DNA of 36,631 nt from Lautropia sp. (GCA_030532895.1 JAUNKF010000021.1:1-36631), one strand, 5' to 3'. Shown: positions 1 through 8,741, counted from the stretch's first letter. Notes: generated from the sequence alone by a model not told the origin. Numbers and translations are program-made.

Positions 1-20
1 TGGCTGTTGGCTGTTGGCAT
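1..20 (-). CDS. possible start of a downstream gene running off the left edge
   Basis: On the minus strand, 32 nt after the helicase stop codon, an ATG at 20-18 follows AGGTATAATA. It opens a frame reading Met-Pro-Thr-Ala-Asn-Ser before the window ends. A 7-bp tandem repeat (TGGCTGT) covers these bases. Only six codons are visible, so this is a suspicion. If real, it would be the next gene of the helicase operon. Confidence 0.2.
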
Positions 21-52
21 TATTATACCTAACTTATTGATTTGATTGGATT

Positions 53-3049
53 TTACTCGACCCGCCAGCGCAGGATGAAGAGGGTTTCTGTTTCGGTGCG
101 TTGCTGCAAGCGGGCTTGCAGGGATTCGATCATGGCATCGCGTCGTTCGGCTATCTCGTCTTCCACATCGTACAAGGCTTCGCGCTGGCGTTTGCGTTTT
201 CGCTCCTGCTCGGCAATGGCTCGTTGAATGTCGTTTTGCTCGGCGAGCGTGGCGGCCTTTCGGGCATCCCGCTTCAACTGGGCGATACGGGCCTTGGTGG
301 CGCGCATGGCTTCTTCGGCAGCCAGCAACTTGTCTTCGGCCCATTGTTCCAGCTTGTCGCGCTCGTCCTCGAACAGGCGCTGGTGCTGCTCCATCACCTC
401 GGCCATGCTGGCCGACACACGCTGTTGCTGGTTGGCCAGCAAGTCTGGCGGTGGCGGCTCGTCCAGCGGCTTCGGTGGGCGGGCTGCTTGGACGGACAGC
501 AGTTTCTCACAAGTGTCCTGATCCAGTACCTCTGCCCCATCCGTCTGTGCGCTGAACAGCAACAGATCAGCGGTATCCAGCCCCGTTACCGCTACGCGGC
601 TCAAGACGAGCCAGCCGCCCTGCCCTTTCAGGCGCTCGATGACGGAGAGTCGATGACCGTGCCCGGTGTAATTGAAGCAGACCTCGGCCACGGGTGTATC
701 GCTATTCAGACTCTGTGACAAACACCACTCGCCGAGCGGATGGCTAAGCCGGTAGGCGTTGGCGAGCATATCCGGCTGGGCGCCACCTCGCAGCAACTGA
801 TAACGGCCGGCCGCGATGTTGGGCGGTGGCTCGCTCAACGAGAAGGCATAAGCGGCTTCATCGAAGCGCGCCCGGTCTTTCAGCGCAAAACGGGTGCTGC
901 CCCAAAACCAACGGCCCAACCGATCCAGCCGTGCCTGTGCTTCGTCCAGCTTCAGCTTCAGACGTTCGTGCACGTCTTCGTCGAAGTTTTCCAGCAACTG
1001 GGTCTGGGTTTCTCGAATGCGGTTGGTGATGACGCTTTCCAGCTCCTGTTGCAGCGTGTTGAAGGCGGCTTCGATCTCCTGCGGCAGCCGGCAGGTATCG
1101 TAGATTTGCAGCACGCGCTTTTCAAAATCGATACCGGCTTCCACCCGGCCCAGAATCTCGTCGCTCGCGCCAAACACCCCGGAAAACAGGTTGAACTTGT
1201 CGGTGAGCAATTCGAGTACGCGCTGATCGGCCTGGTTGCGCGTGTTCAGGAAGTTGATGACGACGACATCAAAGCGCTGCCCATAACGATGGCAGCGCCC
1301 GATGCGCTGCTCCACCCGTTGGGGATTCCACGGCAGATCGTAGTTGATCAGCAGCGAGCAGAATTGCAGGTTGACGCCTTCTGCCGCTGCCTCGGTGGCG
1401 ATCATGATCTCGGCCCCACTGCCATCATCCTGGCGGAAATGGTCGATGAGCGCGGTTCGCCGATCCACCTGCGCCGAACCGGTAACACGATCGGTGCCGG
1501 CATGCGTCTTCAGCCATGCCTTGTAGATGGCGGTGGTCTCGGGGTCATTGTTGGTGCCCGAGAACACCGCAAGTTTGCCCTCATAGCCATTGGCCGCCAG
1601 AAAGCGGGCCAGATACTCCTGCGTGCGGCGGGATTCGGTAAAGATGATGGCCTTCTTCGGTGCGCCAAGCGCCGCCATGTTGTCAAAGCCAAGCGTCAGG
1701 GCTTTGAGCAAGGCAGCGGCCTTGGTGTCGGTTGGCAGGTTTTCTGCCGCCTCGATGAACTCGCCCAGCTCGGCAATTTCCAATCGCAACAGCTCGGGAT
1801 CTATATGCTGGTCGTCCCAATCCGGCTGAGCAAGGTCTGCCTGAAGACGGCTTGGCCGTGACGCGATGCGCACTTTGGGCGCGCCCTCCAGCACCATCTC
1901 CAGCGTTCTGTTTTCATCCGGTGTGCCTGTCTCGTCAGGCGCTTCTTCCGCCGACTGCGCCAGCCAACCCTCGCCCATTTCCTCCTGCGCCATCAGCCGT
2001 TCCATCATGGCTGCATCGGCTTCGGAATCACTCGGGGTGCCGGCAGCCAGCATGGCTTGCAGGCGATCGCGGATGATACGCAGCGTGGCCATCACGGCAT
2101 AGGGGCTGGATGCCAGGAGCTTGCGCAGCACCAGACTGGTCAGATGCCGTTGCTGCTGGGGCAAGGCATAAGAATGCTCGCGTTGCAGGAAGGCGGAAAT
2201 CCGCTCATGCAGGGCATGCTCGTCATCCGTTGGCTCAAAAGGCTGGGTGAGCGCCTTGCGCTCGGTGTAGCGGATGTATTCGAGCACGTCCTTGCGCAAC
2301 GTGCGTTTGACGAAACTGCGCAGCCGGTGCCGCAATGCCGGGATGCCTTCCTCGCCGCTCATGAATTGGCGACGAAAGGATGCCTCTTCGCCGAACAGAT
2401 GCTCATCCAGCAAAGTGGAGAGGCCATACAGCTCCATCAGCGAGTTTTGCAAGGGCGTGGCGGTGAGCAGCAATTTCTTTCGGCCCGCCAGGGCGCGCTT
2501 CAGCGCCTGTCCGGTGCGGTTGCTGGATCGGTGCGCATGACGCAGCTTGTGGGCTTCGTCCATTACCACCGCATCCCAGGCAATGGCGCGCAGCGCTGCT
2601 TCATGCCGGGCGGCAAAGGGGTAGGACATGATCAGCACCTGTTGCCCGGCCCATGCCTGCAAGGCGGGCAGCATCTGGCCGTTGCCTTGTTGCTTGACCG
2701 TGGCGCTATCCACCACCAGGGCCGGCACGGCAAACTTGTCTTGCAGCTCCTGTGCCCATTGCTTGCGCAGCGCGGCCGGGCAAATGATCAACAGGCGGCG
2801 TTGCCGCTCGGCCCAATACTGGCAGAGCACGAGCGCGGCCTCGATGGTTTTGCCCAAGCCGACTTCATCGGCCAGCAGCACGCCTTCCTGCAAGGGGTTG
2901 CGCAGCGCAAACAAGGCCGCTTCAATCTGATGCGGGTTCAGATCGACGCTGGCATCGAAGAGTGATTGCGAGAGCCGATCCACCCCGTCTGCCCGGTGAC
3001 GGCGGGTCAGCTCATGGGCGTAGTATTTGGCATGGTAGGCGGTGTACAT
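53..3049 (-). CDS. SNF2/RapA-type DEAD/DEAH helicase, probable defence-island protein
   Basis: A 998-aa superfamily 2 ATPase of the SNF2/RapA type. Seen: an N-terminal QIEAALFAL segment, Walker A DEVGLGKT at about residues 61-68, the DEAH box at about 164-167, and a helicase C-terminal domain with the arginine-finger motif EQRIGRCHRYGQ near residue 640. The last ~100 residues are Glu/Arg/Lys/Ala-rich and look like coiled coil. Proteins of this build, often opening with MYTxYHAKY as here, are known to sit in restriction-modification and DISARM-like loci, where they remodel or translocate DNA. It could also be a housekeeping RapA homologue, but the N-terminus and the neighbouring nucleotidyltransferase favour a defence role. 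Its operon partners (methylase, nuclease) would lie left of the window. The ATG start at 3049 sits just after GGGAGACC. Confidence 0.85.
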   Translation of the reverse strand: MYTAYHAKYYAHELTRRHRADGVDRLSQSLFDASVDLNPHQIEAALFALRNPLQEGVLLADEVGLGKTIEAALVLCQYWAERQRRLLIICPAALRKQWAQELQDKFAVPALVVDSATVKQQGNGQMLPALQAWAGQQVLIMSYPFAARHEAALRAIAWDAVVMDEAHKLRHAHRSSNRTGQALKRALAGRKKLLLTATPLQNSLMELYGLSTLLDEHLFGEEASFRRQFMSGEEGIPALRHRLRSFVKRTLRKDVLEYIRYTERKALTQPFEPTDDEHALHERISAFLQREHSYALPQQQRHLTSLVLRKLLASSPYAVMATLRIIRDRLQAMLAAGTPSDSEADAAMMERLMAQEEMGEGWLAQSAEEAPDETGTPDENRTLEMVLEGAPKVRIASRPSRLQADLAQPDWDDQHIDPELLRLEIAELGEFIEAAENLPTDTKAAALLKALTLGFDNMAALGAPKKAIIFTESRRTQEYLARFLAANGYEGKLAVFSGTNNDPETTAIYKAWLKTHAGTDRVTGSAQVDRRTALIDHFRQDDGSGAEIMIATEAAAEGVNLQFCSLLINYDLPWNPQRVEQRIGRCHRYGQRFDVVVINFLNTRNQADQRVLELLTDKFNLFSGVFGASDEILGRVEAGIDFEKRVLQIYDTCRLPQEIEAAFNTLQQELESVITNRIRETQTQLLENFDEDVHERLKLKLDEAQARLDRLGRWFWGSTRFALKDRARFDEAAYAFSLSEPPPNIAAGRYQLLRGGAQPDMLANAYRLSHPLGEWCLSQSLNSDTPVAEVCFNYTGHGHRLSVIERLKGQGGWLVLSRVAVTGLDTADLLLFSAQTDGAEVLDQDTCEKLLSVQAARPPKPLDEPPPPDLLANQQQRVSASMAEVMEQHQRLFEDERDKLEQWAEDKLLAAEEAMRATKARIAQLKRDARKAATLAEQNDIQRAIAEQERKRKRQREALYDVEDEIAERRDAMIESLQARLQQRTETETLFILRWRVE

Positions 3050-3076
3050 GGTCTCCCGATCGTGATGAACGCCGGT

Positions 3077-3180
3077 GGCGTCTGATCGGGGGCTGGCTGA
3101 CGGTTGGTGGCCTCAGCGCCATGCCGCGCCAGACGCCGGGCGGGTGCTAGCTGATTATGGTGGCCGGCGTCTGATGGGGG
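3077..3180. repeat. repeated GGCGTCTGAT elements upstream of the helicase
   Basis: In the 156-bp gap between the helicase start and the nucleotidyltransferase stop, GGCGTCTGATCGGGGG (3077-3092) recurs as GGCGTCTGATGGGGG (3166-3180). An inverted partial copy (CAGACGCC) lies at 3130-3137. This arrangement looks like regulator binding sites for the helicase promoter. No clear sigma-70 promoter is visible, so the role is inferred. Confidence 0.4.
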
Positions 3181-3205
3181 AAAGGGGTGTTGTGTTTGGC
3201 GCAGC

Positions 3206-3628
3206 TTAAATCGGCTGCGCCTCCGCCAGAATCTTCGCCCGGCGTTTTTCGGGCAATTCCGCCAGCGTCAACAGATCGACCTTGACGCCAAGAATGTCCT
3301 CAAGCTCCCCATAAAGCCCGCCTAAATCCAACAACGTGGCGCCGGGCAAAGTATCCACCAGAATGTCGATATCGCTGTCTTCGTGGTCGGTGCCATGCAG
3401 CACGGAACCAAAAACGCGGGGGTTCGTCGTTCTGTAGCGGCTGACCGCCTCTCTCACGGCTTGTCTATTAGCATCGAGAATGGCCGAAGGACGAACGATC
3501 TGCAATCGTTCATCCTCTGGAAACAACTGCTCCAGCACATAGCGTCTGAGGCTTTTGCCTGCTTGGGTGGCCCGCGCCTTCAAGTCCTGAAGCTGTTGGT
3601 CGGTGAGGTCGATCGTAAGTCTTTCCAT
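3206..3628 (-). CDS. RHH domain fused to MNT-type nucleotidyltransferase
   Basis: A 140-aa protein. Residues 1-40 (MERLTIDLTDQQLQDLKARA onward) match the ribbon-helix-helix pattern of antitoxins. Residues 65-135 form a minimal nucleotidyltransferase with the GSx10DxD motif: G74 S75, D86 and D88, plus the third carboxylate D118 in VKVDLL. The catalytic set is therefore intact. MNT proteins of this size normally act as antitoxins that AMPylate a HEPN ribonuclease encoded next to them. Here no HEPN gene is adjacent: the downstream neighbour is the helicase and the upstream one is a DUF3108 gene. The RHH part could give DNA binding and autoregulation. ATG at 3628 is 19 nt from the stop of the upstream gene. 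Confidence 0.8.
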   Translation of the reverse strand: MERLTIDLTDQQLQDLKARATQAGKSLRRYVLEQLFPEDERLQIVRPSAILDANRQAVREAVSRYRTTNPRVFGSVLHGTDHEDSDIDILVDTLPGATLLDLGGLYGELEDILGVKVDLLTLAELPEKRRAKILAEAQPI

Positions 3629-3647
3629 ATTCGAAGCTTTCCAATGC

Positions 3648-4550
3648 TCAAACCCCAGCCGGCCGTTTCTTCAACACCTGGTCGATGACGCGGTTGTCCT
3701 TGCCTTCGACGACGCGGATGCGCACGGGCATCATGTTGAGGGCTGGGGCGAGCCAGACATCGAATTTGGGGGCTTCGGGATCGCCGGGTTTGCTGACGGC
3801 GATGTGCAGGGCCTCGAAGCAGCCGGCTTTGGTGCGCAGCGGCTCCTGGCTGATGACATGAAAGTGCGGCTCGTCGATGCGCTTCATGCCGGCCAGTGGC
3901 AGGATGAAGCGTTGGCCGGGTTTGGAGACGGCCTTGTGGCCGCGAGCCAGAAGGCCCAGCTGGAAGAAGATGGAGAGCCTGTCCTGCGTGCCTTCAGGAA
4001 AGGGGTATTCCAGTGCAGCATCACCAAGCCGTTTGACGCGGCCGGTGCGGGCGTCGAAGCTCAGCTGCCGTTCGGGGCGCTTGCCGCGCTTTTCGGTGTA
4101 GCGCTGAGGCTGAAAGCCGTGTTCACCCAGCACGCCGGTGCTGGTCTGCAAGAGGTTGCCGCTGTAGAAAACGGCGAGCACGCCGGTGGCGTGGGCTTCG
4201 GTATCCAGCCGATATTGATCCTGCTGGCGGCTCAAGCGGTAAACGGCCTGGGCGACGTGCACACCACGACCGGTGAAGTCGCCATAGAACACGTCGAAAT
4301 CGAGGCTGAGGGCCTCGGGTACCGGTGGCAGGGCCTTGAGCTGCGGCACGGGCGGGGTTTCGCCGCCGGACGGGGATGCCGCCTTGGAGGCCGCCTTTGG
4401 TGCGGCCGCCCTCAGCTGGGCAGCTGGCAGGACGCTACCGAACACGCCAACCACGCCCACGGAAGCCGCACGTGCCGTCACCGCGGAAGCGTGCACGCCA
4501 GCGGCGGAAAGGGTACGGCACAACAGTTGGCGTCGAAGGATCGAAGTCAT
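3648..4550 (-). CDS. DUF3108 domain-containing exported protein
   Basis: A 300-aa protein. Residues 1-50 resemble an export signal rich in Ala and Arg (RRQLLCRTLSAAGVHA), followed by an Ala/Pro/Ser linker to about residue 75. The rest has the DUF3108 pattern: FDVFYGDFTGRGVHVAQAVYRL, a middle GEHGFQPQRYTEKRGKR segment, and the closing DVWLAPALNMMPVRIRV segment. DUF3108 proteins are periplasmic beta-rich proteins of unknown role, common in Burkholderiales. The gene lies downstream of the TPM pair on the same strand with a 10-nt gap, so co-transcription is likely. Function is not established. Confidence 0.8.
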   Translation of the reverse strand: MTSILRRQLLCRTLSAAGVHASAVTARAASVGVVGVFGSVLPAAQLRAAAPKAASKAASPSGGETPPVPQLKALPPVPEALSLDFDVFYGDFTGRGVHVAQAVYRLSRQQDQYRLDTEAHATGVLAVFYSGNLLQTSTGVLGEHGFQPQRYTEKRGKRPERQLSFDARTGRVKRLGDAALEYPFPEGTQDRLSIFFQLGLLARGHKAVSKPGQRFILPLAGMKRIDEPHFHVISQEPLRTKAGCFEALHIAVSKPGDPEAPKFDVWLAPALNMMPVRIRVVEGKDNRVIDQVLKKRPAGV

Positions 4551-4560
4551 CCGGTAAAGG

Positions 4561-5088
4561 CTACAACCGAACCGGCCGGTTATCCAGCTCGTTCGGATTA
4601 TCGGCGCCCGGTTGTGCCGGCAAGGCTGCGATCAGTGCCTGATTGAGCTGCTGGATGGCGCTGATCACGCCCTCGACAGGCTGGCCGGCGCGGCAGGCAT
4701 CGGCAACCTGCTGGCAGCCCTGTGACCAGATCTCGGCCGGCAGGCGCTGGTGGGCGAGCCGGTCGGCGATGATCTCGACGGCATGGTCGGCCGTGAGCAG
4801 GTAGATGAGGATGCCGGTGTTGTCTTCGGTATCCCACACCCGATGCTTGCCGAAGACCTGCAAGGCCCGCTCGCGCGGACTCAGGCCCCGGCGCAGTGCC
4901 GACCAGCTGAGCGTGGGTTCGAGCGCGAAGCGGATTTCACCGCGATGCTGCGTTTCTCCCTCGCTGATGGCTGCCTCGATGCGGTCGAAAGCGGCCTCAT
5001 CGAAGGCGCGCGCGATGGGGTCGGGCGCCCAGCCACTGTGGCGCCAGTAGCAGCCCAAGCCGCGTTTGGGTCGTGTATCACCAGCCAC
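4561..5088 (-). CDS. TPM domain protein, soluble second copy
   Basis: A 175-aa protein with a TPM-type fold (FALEPTLSW, QVFGKHRVWDTEDNTGILIYLLTADHAVEIIADRLAHQRLP). It has no signal peptide and no membrane segment, unlike the upstream TPM gene. A longer reading from 5205 would translate the glycine-rich tail region of that gene in another frame, so I reject it. The GTG at 5088 is preceded by GGAGGAG at a 6-7 nt spacing and overlaps the upstream gene's stop by 11 nt, which implies translational coupling. TPM proteins are linked to membrane or photosystem repair in other organisms. Here the pairing of a secreted and a cytosolic TPM with LemA is the only functional clue. Confidence 0.8.
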   Translation of the reverse strand: MAGDTRPKRGLGCYWRHSGWAPDPIARAFDEAAFDRIEAAISEGETQHRGEIRFALEPTLSWSALRRGLSPRERALQVFGKHRVWDTEDNTGILIYLLTADHAVEIIADRLAHQRLPAEIWSQGCQQVADACRAGQPVEGVISAIQQLNQALIAALPAQPGADNPNELDNRPVRL

Positions 5089-6184
5089 CGGATGCTCCTC
5101 CTCCGCCAAAACCACCGCCACCGCCGCCAAAGCCGCCGCCCCCACCGAAGCCACCGCCGCCGCCGAAGCCGCCCATGCCACCACCAAAGCCACCGCCGAT
5201 GCCACCGCCTCGACGGCCGCCCCGGTAGGTATGACGACCGACCTGCTGCAGCGAATGGCCGCTCGCGGCCACCACCATGACGATGACGAGCACGATCAGG
5301 CCGCAGACGGCGCCGATCACGAGCGAGCCGAGCAGGCCCAGCGCGCTGAAGCCCATGATGCCGCCGGCCAGCAGACCGGCAATCCAGCGGCCGACGATGC
5401 CGGACGCGATGATGCCACCGATGGTCATGAAGAACATCAGCGGCAGGATGTCATCGAGCCAGACATCCTCGGTGGCACGGGCATCGGCAGGTGCCGGCAA
5501 TGCTTCGCCCTGGATGCGGGCGATGATCGCGTCGACCGCGCCCTGGATGCCGCCAAAGTACTGCTGCTGCCGAAAACGCGGCACCAGCTGCTGGTCGATG
5601 ATGCGTTTGGCCAGGCCGTCGGGAATGGCGCCTTCCAGTCCGTAACCGACCTCGATGCGGGCACGGCGGTCATCACGGGCGATGAGCAGCAGCACGCCAT
5701 CGTCCACGGCCTGCCCGGAAGCCCCCTGCTTGCCACGGCCAAGCTTCCACTGCTCGACCACCCGGAGCGAATATTCCTCGATGGTCTCGGGCTGGGTCGT
5801 CTTCACGATCAGCACGGCAAGCTGGCTGCCCTTGTCGGCTTGCAGCTGCAAGAGCTTCTGCTCGAGCGCCTGCCGCTCGCCCGGTTGCAGCATGCCGGCC
5901 AAGTCGGTAACGGGCGATCGCAAGGCGGGGATGGGCTTGAAGGCGTCGACATCCTCAGCCGTCTGCCAATCCTGGTTGGCGGCTGGCGCGTTGGCCTGTG
6001 CCAGTAGCATCAGTGATGATGCATTGCTCAACGCCTCACCCTGCCCGCCTGCCGGCAGCGCCAAAGCTGGGACACTGGCAACACTCAGCCCAAGGGCCAG
6101 CAGGGCCGCGCCGCAGGCGCGACGCCAGAGGCCGGAAAGTTGGCGGCGAGCACGCTGGCCCACGCCGCCCTGACCCACTCGCAT
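5078..6184 (-). CDS. TPM domain membrane protein with Gly-rich tail (YgcG-like)
   Basis: A 368-aa protein. A signal peptide (ACGAALLALGLSVASVPALA) is followed by a periplasmic TPM domain at about residues 85-210, including VTDLAGMLQPGERQALE, DDGVLLLIARDDRRARIEVG and YGLEGAIPDGLAKRIID. Two or three membrane helices follow at about 240-320. The last ~45 residues are almost only Gly and Phe, ending in Gly-Trp. This is the YgcG family, often misnamed methanol dehydrogenase. It follows lemA by 17 nt, a widespread lemA-ygcG pairing of unknown role. The glycine tail is typical of the family. Confidence 0.88.
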   Translation of the reverse strand: MRVGQGGVGQRARRQLSGLWRRACGAALLALGLSVASVPALALPAGGQGEALSNASSLMLLAQANAPAANQDWQTAEDVDAFKPIPALRSPVTDLAGMLQPGERQALEQKLLQLQADKGSQLAVLIVKTTQPETIEEYSLRVVEQWKLGRGKQGASGQAVDDGVLLLIARDDRRARIEVGYGLEGAIPDGLAKRIIDQQLVPRFRQQQYFGGIQGAVDAIIARIQGEALPAPADARATEDVWLDDILPLMFFMTIGGIIASGIVGRWIAGLLAGGIMGFSALGLLGSLVIGAVCGLIVLVIVMVVAASGHSLQQVGRHTYRGGRRGGGIGGGFGGGMGGFGGGGGFGGGGGFGGGGGGFGGGGASGGW

Positions 6185-6201
6185 GACAGCAGCCTCGATG
6201 C

Positions 6202-6864
6202 TCAGTTGGCCGTACCACCAGCCGGCGCAGGCTGAGTGCTGCCGGCCGGGGCTTTGGCCCCACCAAAATCGACGGCAGGCGGCTTCGAGATCGCCTGCTC
6301 GTTTTCAACCGTGAATTGAGGCTTCACGTCGTAGCCAAAGACCTTGGCCGTGAGATTCACCGGAAACTCGCGCACCAGCACGTTGTAGTCGTTGAGCGTC
6401 TGAATGTAGCGCTTGCGGGCCACGGTGATGCGGTTCTCGGTGCCGGCCAGCTCAGCCTGCAGCTCGCTGAAGTTCTGGTTGGCCTGCAGCTGCGGGTAGT
6501 TTTCTGCCACCACCAACAGGCGCGACAGGGCGCTGCTCATCTCGGCCTGGGCATTTTCAAACTGCTTGAGCGAGGCCGGATCAGCCGGATTGACCTGAGC
6601 CTGGATCTGGCCCACGCGCGAGCGGGCGTCCGTCACGCGCGTCAGCACCTCTTTTTCATGCTCGGCATAGCCCTTGACGGTGTTGACGAGATTGGGAATC
6701 AGGTCGGCACGACGCTGATACTGGTTGAGCACTTCGGCCCAGCCCTGCTTGGTGGCTTCGTCGGCGCGCTGAATGTCGTTGTAGCCACAACCCGACAACC
6801 AGACGGCCACCATGCCGACCGACAACAGCCGGACACACCGGCCTTTCAGACTGAGTGTTGCCAT
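6202..6864 (-). CDS. lemA: LemA family lipoprotein
   Basis: A 220-aa protein. I chose ATG 6864 because it opens a short signal with lipobox LSGC (C26), followed by GYNDIQRADEATKQGWAEVL. The longer reading to 6960 has no signal character. The LemA core is clear: RRADLIPNLVNTVKGYAEHE, VVAENYPQLQANQNF and LNDYNVLVREFPVN. It is mostly helical and should face the periplasm, anchored by lipid at Cys26. AGAGGGAG lies about 11 nt before the start. It heads the lemA-TPM-TPM group, with short gaps or overlaps throughout. The C-terminal tail is Pro/Ala-rich. Function of the family is unknown. Confidence 0.9.
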   Translation of the reverse strand: MATLSLKGRCVRLLSVGMVAVWLSGCGYNDIQRADEATKQGWAEVLNQYQRRADLIPNLVNTVKGYAEHEKEVLTRVTDARSRVGQIQAQVNPADPASLKQFENAQAEMSSALSRLLVVAENYPQLQANQNFSELQAELAGTENRITVARKRYIQTLNDYNVLVREFPVNLTAKVFGYDVKPQFTVENEQAISKPPAVDFGGAKAPAGSTQPAPAGGTAN

Positions 6865-7166
6865 CCTGATATGGACTCCCTCTGCTGGAAAAATGGATCG
6901 AACAGGGGTCGATGGTAACTGCTCGGGCGCGCCGGTGGGATTCAACCCGCAAGTCGGCAAGTTTTTTGGCGATCCGACGCGCGTGGCTCACGATCACACC
7001 CTTTGGGACCACACGCACTAGCAGCGGTTGGCGAGCGGACAACAGGCCGTGACGGACAAACACAGGAGGCAGCACCGTCACAGGCGCATCGTCTGAATTG
7101 AAACGGCCACGCGCCCGCTGCCGGCGGCTCTCGTCTCGCAGGGACAAATCAGCGTCGAGACGCAGT
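6865..7166. other. intergenic region upstream of lemA
   Basis: 302 bases between the lemA start and the pldA stop. I see no convincing small gene, hairpin with T-run or sigma-70 promoter. It must hold the lemA promoter if the lemA group is not read through from pldA. Confidence 0.4.
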
Positions 7167-8741
7167 CTACAGCCATTGCACAAGCGACACGCCCAGCCCC
7201 ACACGGGTCTGTTTGTGGTTGTAATCGATCATGCTGGCACCGTAGCCGCGGAAAACCTGCAGATGAGCCTTCAGGTAGCTGCTGATGGGAAAGGCATAGT
7301 CGAGCGCCAACGAGCCGCGTGCGCGGCTGCCCAGGCGCAACGAATGGCGGGCCGTGAGCGACATCTCGTGCCCCCCCTTGCGATGCACGAGCAGCATCTC
7401 GCCCCGGCCCAGATAATCGCTGATGTCGGGGTTGTCATCATCTTTGGCAGTTTCCGGCACGCGCCACCAAGGCCGCAACATCATCATCCACCCGTCCCGC
7501 TCCAGCCCAAACTGAAAGATCAGGCGGTTCCAGCTGCGTGACAGCGGCAGGCTTCGACCATTGGACTGATGGTTGAGTCCGATGGACGCCATCCGCCAAT
7601 GCCAGCTGCCAAGCTTGCGGTGCGTGCGAAAGACGGCCATGACCTCCGGCTCGTAATTGGTTTCGCGAAACGGCCGGGACATCGCAGCGGTATAGATCTG
7701 CCAGTGCGAGACCTGGGTGTAGCCGACCCAGATATCACCGTTGTCGCCGATCAGGTTCTCGACGATCTTCGTCTTCAGGCTGATCTGAAACTTGGCCTCG
7801 ATGTTCTTCAACAGGCTGCTGCCCTGACGGTCGCCAAGACTTGCCGTGGCCCAGGTGTTCTCGGGGTTGGGGGTGCCTGGCTCACGGTTCACCCGCGAAC
7901 TCCAGTCGGTCACGATCGCATACATGGGCTTGTAGGGCCGCAGCACGAAACGCCCCCGGCTGGCCGCATCATCCAGCTCCCAGCGGTCGGTGAGATCGGC
8001 ACCGAGGCTCCTGCGCACATCCTGCACGGCACGGGATGCCTGGCGACCATCCACCAAAAAGCGTGACTCATCCGGCGGTGACGGCTCGAAGGATGGCAAG
8101 GCACTGCTGAGCCAGGCGCTACCGCTGTCCAACCAGGAACGCGGCGTCTGCTCACCGGCCGGGGCCAGGGCTTGCCCCTGCTCAGGGTCGCTCGGCGTCT
8201 TCAGCTTCAACCCATAGTGGTGGGCGGCCGCCTCGGGGGCATTGCGATCCGGTGGGGCGATCCGGCTGGCTGCCACTTCGTCATAACATGCCAACCGATC
8301 GGCATCGCCCTTCATGCCCCGGCACGCCTGCGCCCGCGCCACGGCGCGCATCAAGTCCTCTGCCTGTGCGGCCGGGATCGGCACGGCCTGACCCGACTCA
8401 GTCTGTGCTGCCATCGGGCGCCTGCCTTGCGCGTTGCCCCTGCCCTGCCGCAGACTCGTCGACAGGGGTGGCACCTGTTCATAGCAGCGCAGGCGCGCGG
8501 CGTCCTGCTCGATGGCGATGCACGCCGAGACAGCCCGCCCGGCTTTTTCAATGGCTTTCACCTGGGCCGGCGACAACAGCACCTGTGTGCTATCGAGCTG
8601 GGCCACCACGGCGCCCGTGGCCGGTCGGCTGGAAGCCGGCAACGACTGAGCCGCAGCCCCCACGGGCCAGACGAAGGTTGCCAATACCCACGGCAATGGC
8701 AACACGCGAACCCCGAAACGGACAGCAGACAGATCAGTCAT
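7167..8741 (-). CDS. pldA: outer-membrane phospholipase A (OMPLA)
   Basis: A 524-aa phospholipase A1 family protein that hydrolyses phospholipids misplaced in the outer leaflet of the outer membrane. The active-site strand reads GLNHQSNGRS with the catalytic His and Ser, followed by SRSWNR with the active-site Asn. The C-terminal ~260 residues form the beta-barrel and end in VSLVQWL, an aromatic-terminated barrel strand. Start chosen at ATG 8741, which gives a normal signal (LPLPWVLATFVWPVGAAAQ). A TTG at 8777 would only add 12 residues. The N-terminal ~230 residues are an unusually long extension with two copies of a Cys pattern (DAARLRCYE, DADRLACYD) that could form disulfides. E. coli PldA lacks this extension. 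Confidence 0.92.
   Translation of the reverse strand: MTDLSAVRFGVRVLPLPWVLATFVWPVGAAAQSLPASSRPATGAVVAQLDSTQVLLSPAQVKAIEKAGRAVSACIAIEQDAARLRCYEQVPPLSTSLRQGRGNAQGRRPMAAQTESGQAVPIPAAQAEDLMRAVARAQACRGMKGDADRLACYDEVAASRIAPPDRNAPEAAAHHYGLKLKTPSDPEQGQALAPAGEQTPRSWLDSGSAWLSSALPSFEPSPPDESRFLVDGRQASRAVQDVRRSLGADLTDRWELDDAASRGRFVLRPYKPMYAIVTDWSSRVNREPGTPNPENTWATASLGDRQGSSLLKNIEAKFQISLKTKIVENLIGDNGDIWVGYTQVSHWQIYTAAMSRPFRETNYEPEVMAVFRTHRKLGSWHWRMASIGLNHQSNGRSLPLSRSWNRLIFQFGLERDGWMMMLRPWWRVPETAKDDDNPDISDYLGRGEMLLVHRKGGHEMSLTARHSLRLGSRARGSLALDYAFPISSYLKAHLQVFRGYGASMIDYNHKQTRVGLGVSLVQWL

Noticed and set aside
2057-2965. Plus-strand open frame opposite the helicase
   Set aside because: No motif and no ribosome site. 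The minus strand carries a full set of helicase motifs here.
5080-5230. Highly repetitive DNA that could suggest a CRISPR or satellite array
   Set aside because: The repeats encode the Gly/Phe tail of the TPM membrane protein and have no spacer structure.
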